DNA of 58,949 nucleotides from Bordetella parapertussis (lineage in GTDB: Bacteria > Pseudomonadota > Gammaproteobacteria > Burkholderiales > Burkholderiaceae_B), in assembly GCA_945903445.1 (NCBI GenBank), contig CAMDNZ010000017.1:1-58949 (forward strand), given 5' to 3'. Shown here in pieces: positions 15,743 to 24,064 of this stretch; the first letter of the stretch is position 1; each line of letters opens with the position of its first letter. The translations under genes and the position numbers were made by a program. A model generated the notes under the pieces. That model made no database searches and was not told the origin of the DNA. It was given only the letters and a program-made list of their open reading frames with translations.

Positions 15743-16570
15743 ATGTCCTACTCCCTGATCAACGCGCTCGTCGTGGCCCAGGCGGCCCCCGTGTTGCCGG
15801 TGGCACCTGCGGCAAGCGCTGCCTCCGTGCCCCCGGCTGCTCCGGATATGGGCTTTATGCACTTCGTGGCGCAAAGCGACTCGGTCGGCAAGGCGCTGTT
15901 CGTCGCTCTGATCCTCATGTCGGCCGTCTCGTGGTATTTCATCTTCGTCAAGAGCGCGAGCAACTACCGCATGCGTCGTCGTTCGGCCGATTTTCTGAAC
16001 AAGTTCTGGAACGCGAGTTCGCTGGCTCAGGTCGAAAACGAAATTCAGACGCACGGCGCGGGCGATCCCTTCTCGCATTTGGCCAGCCATGCCATCTATG
16101 CGCAGGCGCACCACGCGCAGTACGGCGCGACGCGTTTGGAAGAGGCGGGTTCGAACAACGAATTCGTTACTCGCACGATGCGCAAAGTCATCGATGAAGA
16201 GACGGCCAAGCTGGAAAACGGCCTGACCGCGTTGGCATCCATCGGTTCAACCGCACCGTTCGTCGGTTTGTTCGGCACGGTGTGGGGTGTGTATCACGCA
16301 CTGGTCAACATTGGTATGGCCGATGGCGTCACCATCAACCGCATCGCCGGTCCGGTGGGCGAGGCGTTGATCATGACCGGCTTGGGTTTGGCCGTGGCCA
16401 TTCCCGCCGTGTTGGCCTACAACACCTTCGTGCGCGGCAACCGGGTGTTTCTGTCGCGTCTGGACGCTTTCGCCCACGACCTGTACGCGTTCCTGTCTAC
16501 CGGCCAGCAAGTCTCGCTGTCCGACGGCAAGGTGCGCGCCTTGCGCCGCAGCGCGCGCGGAGATCAGTAA
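15743..16570 (+). CDS. exbB: TonB-system proton channel ExbB
   Basis: ExbB forms the pentameric inner-membrane channel that, with ExbD, powers TonB. The 275-residue protein has an Ala/Pro-rich N-terminal extension, a first membrane helix at about 50-68 (ALFVALILMSAVSWYFIF), a cytoplasmic domain, and two further helices (ASIGSTAPFVGLFGTVWGVY and ALIMTGLGLAVAIPAVLAYN) with the MotA/TolQ/ExbB signature. It lies between tonB and exbD with no gaps, so the three form one operon. Confidence 0.95.
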   Translation: MSYSLINALVVAQAAPVLPVAPAASAASVPPAAPDMGFMHFVAQSDSVGKALFVALILMSAVSWYFIFVKSASNYRMRRRSADFLNKFWNASSLAQVENEIQTHGAGDPFSHLASHAIYAQAHHAQYGATRLEEAGSNNEFVTRTMRKVIDEETAKLENGLTALASIGSTAPFVGLFGTVWGVYHALVNIGMADGVTINRIAGPVGEALIMTGLGLAVAIPAVLAYNTFVRGNRVFLSRLDAFAHDLYAFLSTGQQVSLSDGKVRALRRSARGDQ

Positions 16571-17029
16571 ATGGCTTTTGGCAGCTTCGACAATAAAAGC
16601 GGCAGCAGCAGTGCCGTCTCCGAAATCAATATGGTGCCGTTGATCGACGTGATGCTGGTGCTGCTGGTGATCTTCATCATTACGGCACCGTTGTTGGCGC
16701 ATTCGATCAAGATCAATGTGCCGCAGGTCAGCGCCGAACAGATTCAGGAAGATCCTAAGGTCATCGACGTGGCCATCAACCAGGCCGGTGAGGTGTTCTA
16801 CAACGAACAGCTGGTGGCCATAGATAGCCTGCAAGCGCGGTTCGCCGAGAACGCTGCGCTCAAGCCGCAGCCCGAGATTCGCATTCGTGCCGATCAAAGC
16901 ACCCGCTACGAAGTGCTGGCTCAAGTGATGGCGTCGGCGCGTCGCGGCGGCATGCAGCGCATCGGCTTCGTGACCTCGCCTCAGCCGGGCGTACCGGCAG
17001 CGCCAGCGCCGAAGCCGGCCACGCCGTAA
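16571..17029 (+). CDS. exbD: TonB-system protein ExbD
   Basis: A 152-residue ExbD/TolR protein with one membrane helix whose conserved Asp (MVPLIDVMLVLLVIFIIT) carries protons within the ExbB channel. The periplasmic domain follows (IKINVPQVSAEQ to QVMASARRGGMQRIGFVT), ending in an Ala/Pro tail. Its ATG follows the exbB stop directly. This is one of two ExbBD pairs in the window; the other (29313-30325) sits with lipid A genes. Confidence 0.95.
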   Translation: MAFGSFDNKSGSSSAVSEINMVPLIDVMLVLLVIFIITAPLLAHSIKINVPQVSAEQIQEDPKVIDVAINQAGEVFYNEQLVAIDSLQARFAENAALKPQPEIRIRADQSTRYEVLAQVMASARRGGMQRIGFVTSPQPGVPAAPAPKPATP

Positions 17030-17091
17030 GCAGGGTGGGAATCCAGAGGATCATTCAGCCAGGATTAGGCTGAAAGCGCTAGAATCGGCGC

Positions 17092-17763
17092 ATGCGAGTT
17101 CTCGTAATCGAAGATGACACCACGCTCGGCCATGCATTGGCCGAGTTTTTGACCGACCAGGGCTATGCCGTGGATTGGTTGACCGATGGCGAACGGGCCG
17201 AGGGCGCACTCGCCGCGTTGAGCTACGATTTGCTGCTGTTGGATCTGAATTTGCCGGGCAAGAGCGGCTTGGACGTATTGCGCGATTTACGGCAGGATGG
17301 CAACCAGATTCCCGTACTGGTTCTGACGGCCAGGGATGGTCTGGACGATCGGGTCGCCGGGCTGGATGCCGGGGCCGACGATTACGTCACCAAACCCTTC
17401 GATCTGCCTGAGCTGGCTGCTCGAATGCGCGTGTTTGCACGTCGTCGCAGCGGTCAGGCACAACCCCAAATCGAAGTCGGGCCGTTGATTTTTGACACCA
17501 TTGGCCGCGAAGTTCGTGTCGATGGCCAGCGCTTGAATCTGTCGGTGCGTGAGCTGTCGGTGCTGGAGATGCTGATGGCGCGCGTGGGCCGAGTGGTGAC
17601 CAAGCGGCAGATCGTGAATTCCTTGTCGGCCTGGGATGCCGATTTCAGCGAAAACGCAGTCGAGGTGTATGTCTATCGCTTGCGCAAACGCCTGGAAGGC
17701 ACGGGTGCCGCCATTCAGACCGTGCGTGGCTTCGGGTATATGCTCGAAGTGAGCGCCGCTTGA
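17092..17763 (+). CDS. OmpR-family response regulator
   Basis: A 223-residue DNA-binding response regulator of the OmpR/PhoB class, close in look to TctD and QseB. The receiver has the acidic pair E7/D8/D9, phospho-acceptor D51 and Lys in YVTKPFDLPEL. The C-terminal winged helix includes LSVRELSVLEMLM and AVEVYVYRLRKRLEG. It overlaps the downstream kinase gene by four bases (TTGA). It starts 62 bases after exbD, so it could be read through from the iron operon or have its own promoter. Confidence 0.93.
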   Translation: MRVLVIEDDTTLGHALAEFLTDQGYAVDWLTDGERAEGALAALSYDLLLLDLNLPGKSGLDVLRDLRQDGNQIPVLVLTARDGLDDRVAGLDAGADDYVTKPFDLPELAARMRVFARRRSGQAQPQIEVGPLIFDTIGREVRVDGQRLNLSVRELSVLEMLMARVGRVVTKRQIVNSLSAWDADFSENAVEVYVYRLRKRLEGTGAAIQTVRGFGYMLEVSAA

Positions 17764-18884
17764 ACTCTGGCGGGCCGCCCCCTACTCGCCTCGCGCGAAT
17801 TGCGGGGTCTTTGTCCCGCGGTTCGCTTAGCCGCTATCTGATCTTTCATCTGCTGCCAGCCATCTTGCTGCTGGTGCTGCTGGATCTGGCGGCGACCTGG
17901 GTGTTGACCCACAAACTGGATATCGAAACCTGGGTGCTGGAAGATTTTTTCTGGCTGATGGTGGGCGGCCAGATCGTGTTGGTGTTGTTATTTGCGTGGC
18001 TGGTGGTACACGGCGTTCACGCCGGCTTGCGATCGGTCAATCGCTTGGCCGACGATATACGCCAGCGTTCGATCGACGATATGCAGCCGCTCGATGTGGC
18101 CGGCGTGCCGACCGAGATTCGACCTTTGATCACGCATACCAACGATTTGCTGTTGCGGCTCGATGATGCCATCGCCGCCCAGCGGCGATTCGTCGGCCAC
18201 GCCGCGCATCAATTGCGCACGCCTTTGGCGGGTTTGAAGCTGGAGTCGGAGTTGATGTTGGCACGACCCTTACCCGACGATGTGCGTGCCCGCGCCGAGC
18301 GTATCAAGGCCGCCAGCGATCGGATGATCCGTCTAGGACAGCAGTTACTGGTACTGGCGCGTGCCGATCCCAATGCGCGGCCGCAGGACAGTTTCGTCCG
18401 CATCGATTTGTGCGAATGGGTGCGGGTGTGCGGGGCCGAGTGGCTGGTGCGCGCGCGAGCCGGGCAGGTGGACATCGAGTTGTCCGCGCCCCACGAGCCT
18501 GTCTGGATCGACGGTGATCCCTTGTTGCTCGACGAGCTATTGGGAAATCTGATCGACAACGCGTTGAAATACGGCTCGCACCCAGGCCGGATCTGTTTGA
18601 ATGTTGCACGTAATCCGCCGTCGTTGACGGTCGAAGACGATGGGCCGGGCATCGACCGGGCGCAACGCGCACGCGTGTTCGAAGCGTTTTATCGGGCGCC
18701 CGATGCCACCGTAGGCGGCTCGGGCTTGGGGCTGGCCATCGTGCGTGAGATCGCTCAGGCGCACGGTGCGTGGTGGCGATTGAGCAGTAAGCCCGAGTAC
18801 GCCGGCACGCGTGTGACCGTCGTTTTTCCCGGGCCGCGCATCGGCGCACAACTCAGCCGGCCACGCCGGCGGATCGCGCTCTGA
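17760..18884 (+). CDS. sensor histidine kinase with minimal periplasmic loop
   Basis: The 374-residue partner of the regulator at 17092. Two membrane helices (about 27-49 and 64-85) leave a periplasmic loop of only about 14 residues, so there is no room for the usual folded sensor domain of TctE or QseC. A HAMP-like stretch follows, then the H-box FVGHAAHQLRTPL with phospho-acceptor H150, and the ATPase domain with N-box (GNLIDNALKYG), VEDDGPGI and GSGLGLAIV. Translation starts at a TTG in a TTGA overlap with the regulator stop. Signals may be sensed in the membrane or through a partner protein. Confidence 0.92.
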   Translation: MNSGGPPPTRLARIAGSLSRGSLSRYLIFHLLPAILLLVLLDLAATWVLTHKLDIETWVLEDFFWLMVGGQIVLVLLFAWLVVHGVHAGLRSVNRLADDIRQRSIDDMQPLDVAGVPTEIRPLITHTNDLLLRLDDAIAAQRRFVGHAAHQLRTPLAGLKLESELMLARPLPDDVRARAERIKAASDRMIRLGQQLLVLARADPNARPQDSFVRIDLCEWVRVCGAEWLVRARAGQVDIELSAPHEPVWIDGDPLLLDELLGNLIDNALKYGSHPGRICLNVARNPPSLTVEDDGPGIDRAQRARVFEAFYRAPDATVGGSGLGLAIVREIAQAHGAWWRLSSKPEYAGTRVTVVFPGPRIGAQLSRPRRRIAL

Positions 18885-18918
18885 TCGGGCCGCAAAACAT
18901 CGGCCCGTACCCTGCGAC

Positions 18919-19857
18919 TCAGAGCTTACCGAGCAGCAGAAATTCCATTAGCGCCTTTTGGACATGCAGTCGGTTTTCGGCTTCGTCCCACACCACGCTT
19001 TGCGGACCATCGATGACCTCGCCGCTCACCTCCTCGCCACGGTGGGCCGGCAAGCAGTGCATGAACAGTGCATCGGGCTGCGCCTGGGCCATCATGGGTG
19101 CGTTTACGCACCAGTCGGCAAAGGCTTTCAGCCGCGCTGCGTTCTCTTCTTCATAGCCCATGCTGGTCCAGACGTCGGTGGTCACCATGTCGGCACCGAC
19201 ACAGGCTTGCATGGGGTCGTCGAATTGTTCGAGCGTTTCGCTTGCGGCTTGCCCCAATCGCTGCGGATCCAGTGTGTAGCCTTGCGGTGCCGACACGTGC
19301 AGCTTAAAACCCAGCATTCGGGCGGCTTGCAGCCAGGTGTAAGCCATGTTGTTGGCATCGCCTACCCAGGCCACGGTCTTGCCCTGGATATCGCCGCGGT
19401 GTTCGATGAACGTGAAAATATCGGCCAGGATCTGGCAGGGATGAAATTCGTTGGTCAGGCCGTTGATAACCGGCACGCGCGAATGAGCGGCAAAGCGCTC
19501 GATACGGGTTTGTTCGAAGGTTCGAATCATGACGACATCGACCATGCGCGAGACCACGCGTGCCGTGTCTTCGATGGGTTCGGAACGGCCCAGTTGCGAA
19601 TCGTTGGTGGTCAGATGAATGACCGAACCACCCAGTTGGTACATGCCGGCCTCGAACGACACGCGGGTACGGGTACTGGCTTTTTCAAACACCATTGCCA
19701 GGGTACGGTCGTGCAGCGTGTGATGCGGTTGATAGCGTTTGAACTTGTCTTTGATCACGCGTGCGCGGTCGAGCACATAGCGCAGCTCTTGCGGGGTCAG
19801 GTCGCTAAGTTGCAGGAAATGGCGAATCGGGCCGAGCGGTTGAGTAGGAGGCGTCAT
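18919..19857 (-). CDS. argF: ornithine carbamoyltransferase
   Basis: This enzyme joins ornithine and carbamoyl phosphate to give citrulline in arginine biosynthesis. The 312-residue protein carries the carbamoyl-phosphate loop STRTR (61-65), the HPCQ motif in NEFHPCQILAD, and the ornithine-binding HCLPAHRGEEV. ATG 19857 fits the family N-terminus (HFLQLSDLTPQEL follows); an in-frame start at 19914 would add 19 residues. The gene stands alone and is divergent from the DUF3579 gene, an arrangement I expect in Burkholderiales. Its stop lies 34 bases from the convergent kinase gene. Confidence 0.96.
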   Translation of the reverse strand: MTPPTQPLGPIRHFLQLSDLTPQELRYVLDRARVIKDKFKRYQPHHTLHDRTLAMVFEKASTRTRVSFEAGMYQLGGSVIHLTTNDSQLGRSEPIEDTARVVSRMVDVVMIRTFEQTRIERFAAHSRVPVINGLTNEFHPCQILADIFTFIEHRGDIQGKTVAWVGDANNMAYTWLQAARMLGFKLHVSAPQGYTLDPQRLGQAASETLEQFDDPMQACVGADMVTTDVWTSMGYEEENAARLKAFADWCVNAPMMAQAQPDALFMHCLPAHRGEEVSGEVIDGPQSVVWDEAENRLHVQKALMEFLLLGKL

Positions 19858-20038
19858 GATCGAGAAAACAAAGGAAAAAGCGCCGCTGCCGGTATGGGAT
19901 TCGCTTGCAGACAAGGAGACGAGTCGATGCCAGGCAGGGCGGCGAAAACATCAATCATATACAATCCGCGGCGCGGGTCGCAGTTTTGTTCGGCCATGGA
20001 CCGTGGGCTGCGCGGGAAGGGCGTTCAACCGGAATCGT

Positions 20039-20329
20039 ATGACAAGTGGCGTTAAACAACTCATCATTCATGGCGTGACGCAAGAAGGCGCGCGTTTTCG
20101 TCCCAGTGATTGGGCCGAGCGGCTGGCAGGTGTGATGTCGCAGTTCCGACCGCCCGGGTCGGCACGCAGCCATCTGACGTATTCGCCATATGTCTTGCCA
20201 CTTTTGGTGGACGGCGTTCGTGGGATCGTGGTCGACGAACGCTTGCGCGAACTCGAACCGCTGGCCTGGAAATTCGTGGTCGACTTCGCTCACGACAACA
20301 ATCTCAAGACCGAAGTTCGCGAAGCCTGA
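20039..20329 (+). CDS. DUF3579 family protein
   Basis: A 96-residue soluble protein (MTSGVKQLIIHGVTQEGARF at its start, then FRPSDWAERLAGVMSQF) matching the small DUF3579 family, found beside argF and rpsT in betaproteobacteria. Its function is unknown to me. ATG 20039 has CCGGAA upstream; the longer in-frame ORF from 19856 would overlap argF and is less likely. Divergent from argF with 181 bases between. Confidence 0.85.
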   Translation: MTSGVKQLIIHGVTQEGARFRPSDWAERLAGVMSQFRPPGSARSHLTYSPYVLPLLVDGVRGIVVDERLRELEPLAWKFVVDFAHDNNLKTEVREA

Positions 20330-20365
20330 GGCAAGGCGTGTCGCCCTGCTTCAGGCGATTTCGTG

Positions 20366-21340
20366 TTATTCCATTTGCATGTTGTTGGTCTTGATCACCT
20401 CGGTCCAACGCTTGACCTCTTCTTTCTGAAACGCCGAAAATTGCGCCGGCGTATTCCCCACCACCTCAAAGCCCATGCCTTGCAAGGCATCTCGAACTTT
20501 TTGAGTCTTCAGCGACTGTTGCAGCGCCGCCGACAGTTTTTCGACTACTTCCGGCGACGTTTTCTTTGGCACGGCAAAACCCTGCCACGAATACACCACC
20601 ATGTCTTTGATACCAGCTTCGGCCATGGTTGGTACGTTAGGCAAATCGGTCGAACGCTTCTCGCCAGTGACGGCCAGGGCTTGCAGCTTACCGGCTTTGA
20701 TGTGGTTCAACACGGCCCCCAGGTTCTGAAACGACACATCTACCTGGCCGCCAATCAGATCGGTGATCACCGCGCCACCCCCGCGATAGGGCACGTCTAC
20801 GCCACTAGAGCCCGATTTCTGGCGGAACAGCACGGCTGACAGATGGTCCGAGGAGCCGGTGCCCGAACTGGCGTAGGACACTTTTCCCTCGTTTGCCTTG
20901 GCATGCGCGATCAGCGCCGCCACGTCTTTGGGTGCGAAGTTGGTCGAGGCCACCAAGACGTTCGGATTGCGCACCGCTTGAGTCAAATAGGTGAAGTCCT
21001 CGGTTGGGTTGTACGACAGGTTCTTGTAGAGCGCTTGATTGATCGAGAAGGTGCCGATCGATCCCACCATCATCGTGTAACCATCGGCCGGCGAACGGGC
21101 CAGTTGCTGGGCCGCGATCGCGCCGTTGGCGCCAGGCTTGTTTTCGACCACGAAGGTTTGGCCAAGCGCCGCGCCCGCTTCGGGGGTGATGGCGCGGGCC
21201 GTCACATCGGACGAGCCACCCGGTACGAAAGGAACGAGAACGGTGATGGGTTTGGTCGGAAAATCGGCCGAATGGGCCAATGCAAAAGTGCCGCTCAAGG
21301 CAATACCACACATCATGGCCCGGTAGGTCATGCGTCGCAT
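20366..21340 (-). CDS. Bug-family periplasmic solute-binding protein (TctC-like)
   Basis: A 324-residue binding protein of the Bug family, greatly expanded in Bordetella and its relatives, which captures carboxylates in the periplasm, often for TctAB-type carriers. It has a signal peptide (about 1-24, ending ALAHS), then the family start DFPTKPITVLVPFVPGGSSD and the ligand loop FVVENKPGANGAIAAQ. GAGGAG lies before ATG 21340. It is divergent from an HpcH/HpaI aldolase gene, suggesting the ligand may be an aromatic breakdown product or sugar acid handled by that enzyme. No tctAB genes are near. Confidence 0.93.
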   Translation of the reverse strand: MRRMTYRAMMCGIALSGTFALAHSADFPTKPITVLVPFVPGGSSDVTARAITPEAGAALGQTFVVENKPGANGAIAAQQLARSPADGYTMMVGSIGTFSINQALYKNLSYNPTEDFTYLTQAVRNPNVLVASTNFAPKDVAALIAHAKANEGKVSYASSGTGSSDHLSAVLFRQKSGSSGVDVPYRGGGAVITDLIGGQVDVSFQNLGAVLNHIKAGKLQALAVTGEKRSTDLPNVPTMAEAGIKDMVVYSWQGFAVPKKTSPEVVEKLSAALQQSLKTQKVRDALQGMGFEVVGNTPAQFSAFQKEEVKRWTEVIKTNNMQME

Positions 21341-21403
21341 ACTTGTCTCCTCGCCCTTTTCTAGGTGGGCTGTTAGGTTGGGTTCACTGCGAAATCAGTA
21401 TAG

Positions 21404-21424
21404 TTGTCGTATATCATATGTCAA
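21404..21424. promoter_or_regulatory. candidate operator between divergent Bug and aldolase genes
   Basis: A 21-base imperfect palindrome with symmetric positions TTG-C-TAT...ATA-G-CAA lies in the 183-base divergent gap. The shape suits GntR-type regulators, which often control such genes, but no regulator gene is adjacent. The assignment is inference. Confidence 0.35.
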
Positions 21425-21523
21425 TACGTGGACGCCCCGAATCGATCCGGCGCAAAGCTTGTGTAGCGTGCACGAATCGCTTCTGTTGGGGGAAATCGCG
21501 GGTGCATCAATAGGGTGGCGCAG

Positions 21524-22288
21524 ATGAAATTTCCACTTCCCAACCGATTCCGGCAGCGCATCCTGGCGCACGAGCGTCAGATCGGCTTGTGGATGGGCAT
21601 GTCCCATCACATCACGGCCGAAATGGCCGGACTTGCGGGATTCGACTGGTTGATGTTGGATGGCGAGCACGCGCCAACCGACATTCCCATATTTTTGCAA
21701 TTGCTTCAAGCGTTGCAGAACAGCGATAGCGCGATAGTGGGGCGGCCCAGCGCGAACGATCCGGTGCAAATCAAGCAGATGTTGGACATCGGGTTTTACA
21801 ACCTGCTGATTCCATTTATCGAATCGGCCGAACAAGCCGAGCGGGCAGTGGCTGCCACGCGCTATCCGCCGCGCGGTATGCGTGGGGTATCTATGTCCCA
21901 GCGCAGCAATCTGTATGGCGTTCAGCCAGAATATCTGGAGACGATCAACGACAGCATCTGCGTGCTGCTGCAAATCGAGAATCAACGCGGCGTGGATGCA
22001 GTCGATGCGATTGCCGCAACGGATGGGGTGGACGGCATTTTCATCGGGCCGTCCGATCTGGCGGCTGCGCTAGGCCATCTGGGCAATCCGCAGCATCCTC
22101 TGGTGCAAGATGCCATTCGGCACATCGTCGATCGCACCCAGAAGCATGGCAAGGCGCTGGGGACATTGGCTCCTGTGAAGGCCGATGCGCAGCGTTATCT
22201 GGCGATGGGCATGCATTTCGTTGCGGTCGGGACCGACCTGGGCGTGTTTAGTAGCGCCATAAACGCTTTGCGCGATGCGTTCCGCTAG
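21524..22288 (+). CDS. HpcH/HpaI family aldolase
   Basis: A 254-residue metal-dependent class II pyruvate aldolase, of the family of 4-hydroxy-2-oxoheptanedioate aldolase (HpaI) and 2-dehydro-3-deoxyglucarate aldolase (GarL). It cleaves a 2-keto-4-hydroxy acid to pyruvate and an aldehyde. Seen are WLMLDGEHAP, the Arg of IVGRPSAND, the metal ligand Glu in LLQIENQRGVD and Asp in FIGPSDLAAALG. ATG 21524 has AGGG eight bases upstream; a GTG at 21515 is also possible. It is divergent from a Bug receptor, suggesting a small uptake-and-cleavage module. The exact substrate is not clear. Confidence 0.92.
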   Translation: MKFPLPNRFRQRILAHERQIGLWMGMSHHITAEMAGLAGFDWLMLDGEHAPTDIPIFLQLLQALQNSDSAIVGRPSANDPVQIKQMLDIGFYNLLIPFIESAEQAERAVAATRYPPRGMRGVSMSQRSNLYGVQPEYLETINDSICVLLQIENQRGVDAVDAIAATDGVDGIFIGPSDLAAALGHLGNPQHPLVQDAIRHIVDRTQKHGKALGTLAPVKADAQRYLAMGMHFVAVGTDLGVFSSAINALRDAFR

Positions 22289-22360
22289 AAAACAAAGCCG
22301 ACCGGAGGACGGCATAGTCGCCAGCACAGCTTCGGTGGTGAAGCAAACCAAACTGTCTAG

Positions 22361-22397
22361 AAAATAAAAAAACCCGCATAGCGGGTTTTTTTATTTT
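22361..22397. terminator. bidirectional rho-independent terminator
   Basis: AAATAAAAAAACCCGC pairs perfectly with its complement around a 3-base loop, with T runs on both strands. It serves the aldolase gene (plus) and rpsT (minus). Confidence 0.93.
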
Positions 22398-22439
22398 GCC
22401 GAATTGCAGCGCCACGGAAGCGGCGATGCGCTCATTTCT

Positions 22440-22703
22440 TCAGGCGATTGCCTTGATGGCGGCAGCCAGGCGGCTCTTATGGCGAGCAGCCTTGTTTTTA
22501 TGAATGATGTTCTTGTCGGCAACGCGGTCGATCACGCTGGTCGCTTTGCGAAACACGTCACCGGCAGCAGCTTTATCACCAGCGGCGATGGCTTGGCGAA
22601 CGCGCTTGATCGACGTGCGCAGCATTGAGCGCAGGCTGGAATTGTGCTTGTTGCGCTCAACCGATTGGCGAGCGCGCTTACGTGCTTGGGCAGTATTGGC
22701 CAT
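22440..22703 (-). CDS. rpsT: 30S ribosomal protein S20
   Basis: S20 is a primary 16S rRNA-binding protein of the small subunit. The 87-residue Lys/Arg/Ala-rich product starts MANTAQARKRARQSVERNKH and has the helix LRSMLRTSIKRVRQAI, as in the family. It stands alone on the minus strand, ends at the shared terminator, and lies upstream of murJ-side genes in a conserved rpsT/murJ neighbourhood now interrupted by fecR. Confidence 0.97.
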   Translation of the reverse strand: MANTAQARKRARQSVERNKHNSSLRSMLRTSIKRVRQAIAAGDKAAAGDVFRKATSVIDRVADKNIIHKNKAARHKSRLAAAIKAIA

Positions 22704-22776
22704 TATGCGTCTGTCTCTGAAATGATGAATTCGGCAAAGTCTAGTAGTATAGCTCGTATTGCCAGCTTTGCAAGCT

Positions 22777-23787
22777 TCAAGCGGCTGTGACGTCCACGAA
22801 AGTCATCCACGGCGTCACTCGCCGCACGGTAATCGGCAATTGTTTGGCCAAAGCTTGCAGGCTGGCTTCGACGTGATCCAGGGCGAAACGACCCTGCACG
22901 TTCAGTCCGCCCGCGGCTGTGCTAACACGCAACACACCATCGTAGTAGGGGCGCAACGCGCTGATGACATGCATCAACGGGCGGCCCTTGGCTTCGATGA
23001 CGCCACTTTGCCAGGCGGCATCGTCCAGCAGCTCGGGGCGCGGCGAATCCACCTGTCCTGCATCGAATCGAACGCCGTGGCCCGCTGCGACCGCCCGGGT
23101 GACGCCATGACGCGTTTTTACCCGTACTTCGTGTTCTTGGACGACCACCAGACTGCGTCCCGCTTCCTGACGAACCATGAATTGCGTGCCCAGCGCGCGT
23201 ACCGTGCCTTGTTGGGTATGAACCATGAATGGGCGCTCGCGATCGCCGGCGACTTGCACCGACAGCGCGCCGGACAACAACTGAATGTCACGGCGTGTAG
23301 GGGTGAACTCGACATTGACTCGGCTACGCGCATCGAGCAACAAACGGCTGCCGTCGGCCAGTTCGAACTGACGCCGTTGGCCTGTGGCACTGGCCATGTC
23401 GGAGAAGAAGTTGTGCAGGGGATAGCGGGAATCGGCGATGACCAATCCAACACCCGCCACGGTTGCCAAGCCCAAGGTATTGGCCAGAAAGCGGCGACGC
23501 GACAAAACTGTCCGGCTGCGTGGCAAAGAAAAGCCAGGCGCGATGGGCAGGGGCGGTGCGACCTGCATCCCGGGGTAGTCGTCACCCAAACGGCCGAACA
23601 TGTGGCCCACAGCGTTGGAAAGCGTCTCCCACGCACGTTCGTGTCGGGGGTCTGCCAGACGCCAGCGCTGGAATGCGTGTTGTTCGGTTTCCGACACTCG
23701 CCCCGAGCGCAACACCAGCAGCCAGCCGACGACTTGATCGGCAAGCGGCGAGGTGTCGTCCGGGAGGGGGCGAATATCGCTAAACAT
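22777..23787 (-). CDS. FecR-family anti-sigma/signal transducer without a FecI partner
   Basis: FecR proteins sit in the inner membrane, sense the TonB-receptor signalling domain and control a FecI-type sigma factor. The 336-residue product has a cytoplasmic N-terminal segment (ADQVVGWLLVLRSG, then FQRWRLADPRHERAWETL), a twin-arginine-like SRRRFL before the membrane helix (NTLGLATVAGVGLVIA), the FecR domain (LADGSRLLLDARSRVNVEF) and a C-terminal DUF4974-like part. ATG 23787 is chosen; an in-frame TTG at 23805 would add six residues. No fecI sigma gene or TonB receptor is adjacent: upstream is murJ, downstream rpsT. It appears to be an orphan, controlling a distant sigma factor or left over from a lost cluster. 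Confidence 0.9.
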   Translation of the reverse strand: MFSDIRPLPDDTSPLADQVVGWLLVLRSGRVSETEQHAFQRWRLADPRHERAWETLSNAVGHMFGRLGDDYPGMQVAPPLPIAPGFSLPRSRTVLSRRRFLANTLGLATVAGVGLVIADSRYPLHNFFSDMASATGQRRQFELADGSRLLLDARSRVNVEFTPTRRDIQLLSGALSVQVAGDRERPFMVHTQQGTVRALGTQFMVRQEAGRSLVVVQEHEVRVKTRHGVTRAVAAGHGVRFDAGQVDSPRPELLDDAAWQSGVIEAKGRPLMHVISALRPYYDGVLRVSTAAGGLNVQGRFALDHVEASLQALAKQLPITVRRVTPWMTFVDVTAA

Positions 23788-23886
23788 AGAAAGAGGATGC
23801 GTCAATCTGTTGATGCCAAATGGTAATGCTTTTTTACTACGGCCCGTATGTCACAGTCTAATGAATCCAGAAAGATCCATTTCATA

Positions 23887-23901
23887 TGTAAAATTATTAC
23901 A
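23887..23901. promoter_or_regulatory. TGTAA-N5-TTACA inverted repeat upstream of fecR
   Basis: TGTAAAATTATTACA is a perfect dyad in an AT-rich part of the 277-base gap between fecR and murJ, about 100 bases before the fecR start. It could be a regulator site. No further feature is evident in the gap. Confidence 0.3.
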
Positions 23902-24064
23902 AAATCGTGGCGATATGGCAACAATCCGACTGGACGGCAGGAATTCTGGAAATTTAGGGCGTGGACGCATGAATCATTAGCGGTCGCATTCGCCCAGCGT
24001 CTATCGCTTATCGATACGATAGCTCATCGGGTGGTAGGCCGATCGGCTGCGACGATCGGAAAGG

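Noticed and set aside
18958..20055. 365-residue plus-strand ORF opposite argF
   Set aside because: argF motifs are unambiguous on the minus strand; this frame is a shadow.
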